Shown one piece after another: positions 23,400 to 27,817 of a stretch of 27,817 nucleotides of DNA (the stretch's first letter is position 1; each line of letters begins with the position of its first letter). The DNA lies in NCBI GenBank assembly GCA_964483775.1, contig CAZADA010000026.1, positions 1 to 27,817 of the forward strand, given 5' to 3'. Made by a program: the position numbers and the translations under genes. The notes below the pieces were generated by a model. That model was not told the origin of the DNA. It searched no databases and saw only the letters and a program-made list of their open reading frames with translations. The stretch comes from CAZADA01 sp964483775. Its GTDB lineage: Bacteria; Pseudomonadota; Alphaproteobacteria; Caulobacterales; Maricaulaceae.

Positions 23400-23405
23400 G
23401 CGCGC

Positions 23406-24179
23406 TCAGGTGTCCGAGGGCGACCAGGGGCCCTCGCCCTCGGCCAAGCTTTCCTCGAGCAGCGTGTTCAGTCGATCAAAGTCGGCGCCCGCCACCGGCT
23501 GGCCATTGATGATCAAGAAGGGGGTGGACATCCGGCCCTGAGCAATCGAGCCCAGCAACGCCAACGTATCGTCAATGTGGGCCTGGTGGCGCTCTTCAGC
23601 CATTTCATTGAGCAGCCAGCGCATGTCCAGTCCCTGATCGCGCGCCACGCGGATCACGCCGGAGCGATCAAGCTGGCCGCGCTCGGCCATCAAAGCAAAG
23701 TGCAGTTCCAGGTACTTGTCCTGGTTGATCGCCGAGAGGGCTGCTTTGGCGCCGAGGCCCGAGCCCTCCGCCCGGTCCGCGAAGATCGGCGCTTCTTTGA
23801 AGACCATCCGCACTTGACCCTCATGGGTCTCCAAGACGTCTTGCATCCACGTGGCGGACCGTTTGCAGAACCCGCAATTGTAGTCGAAAAACTCAACGAT
23901 CGTGACTGGGGCGTCCACTGGTCCCACCGCGAAATCGCGCGGATCATTGACGATGGCGTCCCAGTTGGCGGCGATGGCTTCGCGCTGGGGTTTGAACTCC
24001 AGCTCTTGCAGCGCAAGCAGGATGATATCGGGGTTTTCCAGAATGTAGTCGCGCACCACATCCTCGATCGCCGCCTCTTCGGCTGCATCAAATGGCGCAT
24101 CTTGCGCGCTGGCGAGGGAGGAAAGACCGGCGGCGCCGGCGATGGCGGTCAAGAGCAGCTTCACGAGACGTATCCTCAT
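23406..24179 (-). CDS. Periplasmic DsbA/ScsC-like thiol:disulfide oxidoreductase
   Basis: A 257-residue exported thioredoxin-fold protein. A signal peptide (through LASAQ) is followed by a short helical domain, VVRDYILENPDIILLALQELE, as in the N-terminal oligomerisation segment of ScsC/Com1-type proteins. The DsbA domain carries the active-site CGFC at residues 102-105 (FFDYNCGFCKRS) and the cis-proline loop MSTPFLIINGQPVAG. Oxidase or isomerase activity cannot be told apart by sequence alone, though the helical domain favours an oligomeric isomerase. The ATG at 24179 lacks a good ribosome binding site, whereas a GTG at 24164 (MKLLLTAIAG) has GAGGA eight bases upstream, so the true start may be 15 bases later. 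It lies downstream of the M48 gene in the same direction. Confidence 0.9.
   Translation of the reverse strand: MRIRLVKLLLTAIAGAAGLSSLASAQDAPFDAAEEAAIEDVVRDYILENPDIILLALQELEFKPQREAIAANWDAIVNDPRDFAVGPVDAPVTIVEFFDYNCGFCKRSATWMQDVLETHEGQVRMVFKEAPIFADRAEGSGLGAKAALSAINQDKYLELHFALMAERGQLDRSGVIRVARDQGLDMRWLLNEMAEERHQAHIDDTLALLGSIAQGRMSTPFLIINGQPVAGADFDRLNTLLEESLAEGEGPWSPSDT
23414..23443. terminator. Perfect inverted repeat at convergent gene ends
   Basis: CCGAGGGCGA pairs perfectly with TCGCCCTCGG around a ten-base loop. It lies within the last codons of the DsbA-like gene and just past the thiG stop, so the hairpin could protect or terminate both convergent transcripts. There is no T-run, so it is not a classical Rho-independent terminator. 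Confidence 0.4.
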
Positions 24180-24180
24180 C

Positions 24181-24248
24181 ACATGGCTTGGGTTGCGCGC
24201 GGTGCGTCGATGATGGCCCACCGACTTAGACTGTGAACCAAGCCATGT
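24181..24248. repeat. 11-base perfect inverted repeat in the leader of the DsbA-like gene
   Basis: ACATGGCTTGG (24181-24191) and CCAAGCCATGT (24238-24248) are perfect complements separated by 46 bases. They fill most of the 95-base gap between the M48 stop and the DsbA-like start. The first arm abuts the annotated ATG, so a folded leader would enclose the region where a ribosome binding site is expected. Confidence 0.6.
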
Positions 24249-24274
24249 TAACCCGCGCTGACCTAAACATGCTG

Positions 24275-25639
24275 TTATCGCCGACCACGCTGGTCGCCCA
24301 GCACCTGGGCGGTCGCGATCATGATGTCGGTCGCCCGTTGCCACTCGACTGAACCGCGTGGCAAATCGCGCTGGGCGCGGCGGGCGAATTCGTACGCTTG
24401 GCGTGCGTTGCCGGTCGCATAGCGCAGCTCCGCCGTTGCATAACGCGCCAGCGCTTCTTCCCCGCGATGCTCGTGCACCCGCGAACGTTGATACCAGGCA
24501 TAGGTGTTGTTGGGCTCGATGCTCAGCGCGACCACGAGATGCGTCATCGCTTCCTCGATCATCGTATCCTCGTCCACATCAATCAGCGACGTCGCCAGGC
24601 CCGCGCGCAACAACGCGTTATCGCTTTTCAGCTCCACCGCCCGGCGATAGGGCCCGATCGCCAATTCTGGCCGCCCATTCTCCTGATAGATCTGCCCGAG
24701 CAATTCGTGAAAGTAGGGGTTCTCCGGCTCGCGCGCGATCAGCGTTTCCATGTTCGCCACCGCTTCGTCCAGTTCGCCCAGTTTGTGATGGGCCACAGCG
24801 CGCGCATACAGCGCCGGCGAGGCGTCCCCCGACGCGCTATAAAGCTGGAAGGTGCGTTCGGGAGGATTGAAGAAGCCGTGCAGTTTGGCTTGGCTCATCC
24901 GCAACATACGCACGTGCTCGGGCGGGTCTTCAACGTCCCGGTGTTCCTGGCGCTCCACCAAATAGGTCAGCGCAGCGACGCGATCCGATGACAGCGGGTG
25001 CGTGCGGAAATATGGCTCCATGTTCTGGGCCCGCTCCAAGGAGAGCTGGGCGAACACCTCTTGGTCGCGGAACCGGTCGAAAAACGTAATCAGACCTCGC
25101 CCAGACTGTCCGGTCGCCTCAAGAAACTCGACCGCGGCCTGATCGGCGCTCGACTCAATGCCGCGCGTGAACGTGAAAAACTCCAGCGCTGCGAACTGTT
25201 GCGAGCTCGCGAGCAATGCCGCCGCAGCGCCGCCTTCCCCGGCGGCCGCCGCCAAAATGCCTGCGGCGATCGAAGCCAAGGCGGGGCCGAGCGCCGCCCG
25301 CTGGCCCTGCGATTGGCGCACCAAGTCGGCATTGCGGATGTGCCCGACTTCGTGCGCCACCACGCCCTTCAATTCGATCGGCAGATCGGCCGCAGTGATG
25401 ATCCCCGCATTGAAAAACATGCGCTGTCCGGCGGTCACAAACGCATTCATGGTGGCGTCGCCGATGAGGTAAATTTCCACCGAGTCCGGCCTCAGATCGG
25501 CCGCTTCGATCAGCGGATCGGCGAACGTCCGCATCATCTCTTCGATTTCCGCATCGCGGATTAGGGATTGTGCGCGAACCGGGGCGACAACAAGCAGACT
25601 GGCCGACAAGACGACCGTGAACCAGCGCAACGCACGCAT
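24275..25639 (-). CDS. Exported M48-family zinc metalloprotease with TPR domain (BepA-like)
   Basis: A 454-residue periplasmic protease. A signal peptide (MRALRWFTVVLSASLLVVAPVRAQ) precedes the M48 catalytic domain with HEVGH at residues 96-100 and the third zinc ligand Glu162 in ESSADQAAVEFL. A histidine in FRTHPLSSDRVAAL fits BepA/YfgC-like members. The C-terminal half contains tetratricopeptide repeats (for example ALYARAVAHHKLGELDEAVANMETLIAREPEN and YFHELLGQIYQENGRPELAIGPYRRAVELKSDN). BepA-type proteins oversee outer-membrane protein assembly and degrade stalled substrates. ATG 25639 has GGAGG upstream and gives the signal peptide. The neighbouring DsbA-like gene suggests a shared envelope-quality-control role. 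Confidence 0.92.
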   Translation of the reverse strand: MRALRWFTVVLSASLLVVAPVRAQSLIRDAEIEEMMRTFADPLIEAADLRPDSVEIYLIGDATMNAFVTAGQRMFFNAGIITAADLPIELKGVVAHEVGHIRNADLVRQSQGQRAALGPALASIAAGILAAAAGEGGAAAALLASSQQFAALEFFTFTRGIESSADQAAVEFLEATGQSGRGLITFFDRFRDQEVFAQLSLERAQNMEPYFRTHPLSSDRVAALTYLVERQEHRDVEDPPEHVRMLRMSQAKLHGFFNPPERTFQLYSASGDASPALYARAVAHHKLGELDEAVANMETLIAREPENPYFHELLGQIYQENGRPELAIGPYRRAVELKSDNALLRAGLATSLIDVDEDTMIEEAMTHLVVALSIEPNNTYAWYQRSRVHEHRGEEALARYATAELRYATGNARQAYEFARRAQRDLPRGSVEWQRATDIMIATAQVLGDQRGRR

Positions 25640-25663
25640 GGAGCCTCCAAAGCTAACGAACGT

Positions 25664-25688
25664 GATGGGACCACGACGTGATCCCATC
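25664..25688 (-). terminator. Strong RNA hairpin between rne and the M48 gene
   Basis: A 25-base near-palindrome with 12-base arms matching at 11 of 12 positions. The one mismatch is C-A on the plus strand but G-U on the minus-strand transcript, so the RNA stem of that strand is continuous. It ends 24 bases before the M48 start. No U-run follows; a processing, stability or leader-control element fits as well as a terminator. Confidence 0.45.
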
Positions 25689-25798
25689 GACGACCTCCAT
25701 AGTGTGACCTAGATGCAACGCTGAGGCCAGGCAAACCCGTCGTCCGCCGCTGTAATATTTCAGTGATCGTTGTGCGCGCCCCGTCTCAGACGTCGGTT

Positions 25799-26446
25799 TC
25801 ACCCGCTGACCCAAGATCGCAATCGATCCTGCCATCGCTTGCGCCGACTTTCCGCATCAGGATCGGGCTCGGCCGGCGCCATTTGCGCCGGGTCCACCGT
25901 CACGCCAACCGGGGCGGAGGCGAGGTCGTCAACATCGGCCGCGCCGTCAAGGTGGGCGCTCCCATTGCTTGTCGCTGTATCCAGAGCCCCGTTCAACGCA
26001 TGCGATACCGCTGGTTCAGGCGCGGCGTCGACCGGCTCAGCTGGTTCAGGTTCGTCGACACCAGGCTCCGGCGACGGGGCGTCCGCGCCCTCAGACGGGA
26101 CAGCATCGGCATCGTCGGTGTCCGTTGTTGCGGTATCCGTGTCGTCGGCGCTCGCCGGTTCGGCGTCAAGGTCGGCGTCATCAACGGAGGCTGCGGCCGC
26201 GTCAAACGTCGCGACGGGCTCCTGCTCGTCAAGCGCAATCACTTCCATGCCCGCGGGCGCGGTCGGCTCCGCCGCATCGTCAGCGTCCCCAGAAGCCTCG
26301 GTCTCACCCACGACGGCCTCCGCTGGCGCCTCGGTCGCATTGGCGCTGCGTCCGCGGCCGCCGCGCCGGCCGCGGCGGCGGCGGCGTTTGGGTTTGGCGT
26401 CCTCATCCCCGTCCCCGGCCACGGCAGCGCCCTTGGCTGCGGTCTC
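25799..26446 (-). pseudogene. rne: Disconnected C-terminal tail of RNase E, in frame after a stop codon
   Basis: These 215 codons plus TGA continue in exactly the same frame as rne after its TAA at 26447-26449. The sequence is typical RNase E scaffold tail: an arginine patch KRRRRRGRRGGRGR, then a long Ala/Asp/Glu/Pro-rich disordered region, and a basic-aromatic end SRRKRWQDRLRSWVSG. Coding composition is unbroken across the stop. A GTG at 26422 could in principle restart translation, but no clear ribosome binding site precedes it. It is either a recently orphaned tail, a readthrough extension or the result of a sequencing error in the stop codon. Confidence 0.65.
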
Positions 26447-27817
26447 TTAGGCGGCGTCGGCCTCTTCGACCTCCAGGGCCACTTCGCCCGTGTCGGCTTT
26501 GGTGCGATCTCGACCATTGCGCCGGCCGCGACGCCGCCGCCGCGACCCACCGTCCTCATCGCCGTCCGCGCGCGAAGGCTGCGCCTCGGCCTCTTTTGGC
26601 TCTTCGCTTTCCTGGCTCGCGGACGCGCCTTCGCGTGCGCTCAACGTGCGAATGTCCACCGTCGGCGGGACCAGCTCAGCGTCTCCAACAAACCGCACCA
26701 CGCCGTCATAGCGCGTTTCCAACTCGACCAGCTGCCTGCGCTTTTCGTTGAGCACATAGAAAATCACGTCGGGCGCGGCGCGCACTTCGATCTCTTGGGC
26801 CTTCCCCTTCAACAGCGCCTGTTCGATGCGGCGCAACACATGAAGGGCGCTGGAGGCCGGCGTGCGCACAGTGCCGCGCCCGCCGCAGGTTTTGCACTCC
26901 ACATGGCTGCCCTCAATGATGCTGGCGCGCCGGCGTTGACGCGACAACTCCAACAGACCAAAGCCGGAGATCTTGCCGACCTGGATGCGCGCCCGGTCGT
27001 TTTTCAAACAATCGCGCATTTTCTTTTCGACGGCGCGGTTGTTCTTGGCTTCTTCCATGTCGATGAAGTCGATGACGATCAGCCCGGCCAGATCACGCAA
27101 TCGGAACTGCCGGCAGGCTTCGGCCGCCGCTTCCAAATTGGTCTTCAGCGCGGTGGCTTCGACATTGCGCTCGCGCGTTGATTTGCCAGAGTTGACGTCA
27201 ATCGCGACCAAGGCTTCAGTTTGGTTAATCACCAGATACCCGCCGGACGGCAGGGTGACTTCGGGATCATACATCGCCTCGAGTTTATCTTCGACTTTAA
27301 ACGATGTGAAAATAGGCTCGTCGCCTTTGAACTTCTGTACTTTTTTTGAGTTGCTCGGCATGAGCATTTTGATGAAGTCCTTGGCCTCACGATACGAGGC
27401 ATCGCCCTGCACCAGAATTTCTTCGACATCTTTGTCGTAAAGGTCGCGTATCGACCTTTTGACCAAATTGCTTTCCTCGTGAATCAAGCACGGAGCAATC
27501 GATGTCAGTGTATTATTGCGGATCGTCTCCCACAGGCGCAACAAATAGTCATAGTCGCGTTTGAGTTCGGTTTTGGTGCGCTTGGCCCCGGCCGTGCGCA
27601 CGATCAGCCCCACGCCGTCGGGCACCTCCAGCTCGTCGGCGATTTTCCGCAACCGCTTGCGGTCGGTGGCGTTGGTGATCTTACGGCTGATGCCGCCGCC
27701 GCGCGCGGTGTTGGGTATCAACACGCAATAGCGCCCGGCCAGCGACAGATAGGTCGTCAGCGCCGCGCCCTTGTTGCCCCGCTCTTCTTTGGCCACTTGC
27801 ACCAACAAAATCTGTCG
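26447..27817 (-). CDS. rne: Ribonuclease E, partial (N-terminus beyond window), with early in-frame stop
   Basis: The visible 456 residues enter from the right edge within the S1 domain (RQILLVQVAKEERGNKGAALTTYLSLAGRY). They contain the catalytic core of this essential endoribonuclease for mRNA decay and rRNA/tRNA processing. The two metal-binding Asp residues are in LVAIDVNSGKS and LIVIDFIDMEEAKNNRAVEKKM. The zinc-link CKTCGG that holds dimers into the tetramer follows SIIEGSHVE. After the small domain comes the start of a disordered tail with an arginine patch SRRRRRGRRNGRDR, then TAA at 26447. The catalytic region appears intact. The same frame continues with RNase-E-like tail for 215 codons, so the protein seems truncated within its scaffold region. 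Confidence 0.95.
   Translation of the reverse strand, partial: RQILLVQVAKEERGNKGAALTTYLSLAGRYCVLIPNTARGGGISRKITNATDRKRLRKIADELEVPDGVGLIVRTAGAKRTKTELKRDYDYLLRLWETIRNNTLTSIAPCLIHEESNLVKRSIRDLYDKDVEEILVQGDASYREAKDFIKMLMPSNSKKVQKFKGDEPIFTSFKVEDKLEAMYDPEVTLPSGGYLVINQTEALVAIDVNSGKSTRERNVEATALKTNLEAAAEACRQFRLRDLAGLIVIDFIDMEEAKNNRAVEKKMRDCLKNDRARIQVGKISGFGLLELSRQRRRASIIEGSHVECKTCGGRGTVRTPASSALHVLRRIEQALLKGKAQEIEVRAAPDVIFYVLNEKRRQLVELETRYDGVVRFVGDAELVPPTVDIRTLSAREGASASQESEEPKEAEAQPSRADGDEDGGSRRRRRGRRNGRDRTKADTGEVALEVEEADAA

Noticed and set aside
25763..27181. 472-codon plus-strand frame opposite rne
   Set aside because: Antisense shadow caused by the GC-rich, low-complexity rne tail; composition is Arg/Ala/Gly-rich without domain features, and rne motifs are unmistakable on the minus strand.

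Overview
The window looks like a chromosomal segment of a GC-rich, probably marine or aquatic alphaproteobacterium near Caulobacterales/Hyphomonadales/Maricaulales. This is inferred from a Caulobacter/Xanthomonas-type TonB-dependent receptor, alphaproteobacterial-looking housekeeping proteins (aat, accC, accB, aroQ, DsbA-like, M48, rne) and the codon bias. No rRNA, tRNA, CRISPR array, intact insertion sequence or phage gene was seen.

Left part (1-14782): a sulfated-uronide utilisation locus. At the left edge is the N-terminus of a GH2 (beta-glucuronidase-like) lipoprotein on the minus strand. It is divergent from a plus-strand operon of a TonB-dependent receptor and two exported S1 sulfatases. 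A minus-strand operon then encodes, in transcription order, a GntR/FadR-type regulator, glucuronate isomerase (uxaC), a three-part TRAP transporter (binding protein, small permease, large permease) and fructuronate reductase (uxuB). Divergent from the regulator is an enolase-superfamily D-mannonate dehydratase. Together these describe outer-membrane capture, desulfation, glucuronide cleavage, uptake of the free uronate and conversion to 2-keto-3-deoxygluconate. KDG kinase and aldolase are not in the window. A 14-base element, AATTGGTCAGNYAG, occurs three times: upstream of the GH2 gene, upstream of the receptor, and between the regulator and the dehydratase. It is probably the operator that makes the locus one regulon.

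Middle (14783-18998): a 329-base gene-free stretch with clustered inverted repeats and a coding-like fragment, an unassigned secreted protein, a GC-rich gene-free stretch, and a NIT-domain methyl-accepting chemotaxis protein.

Right part (18999-27817): a mostly minus-strand housekeeping block of aat, accC, accB, aroQ, a DsbA/ScsC-like thiol oxidoreductase, an M48-TPR metalloprotease and rne, which runs off the right edge. On the opposite strand, between aroQ and the DsbA-like gene, lies thiS, a DUF1272 gene and thiG. The rne reading frame has an in-frame TAA at 26447-26449, followed by more than 200 further codons of typical RNase E tail in the same frame.

The observations most worth following are the three-copy operator and the saccharide system it appears to unify, the interrupted RNase E tail, the cysteine-rich DUF1272 gene inside the thiamine cluster, and strong inverted repeats at the leaders of the M48 and DsbA-like genes.
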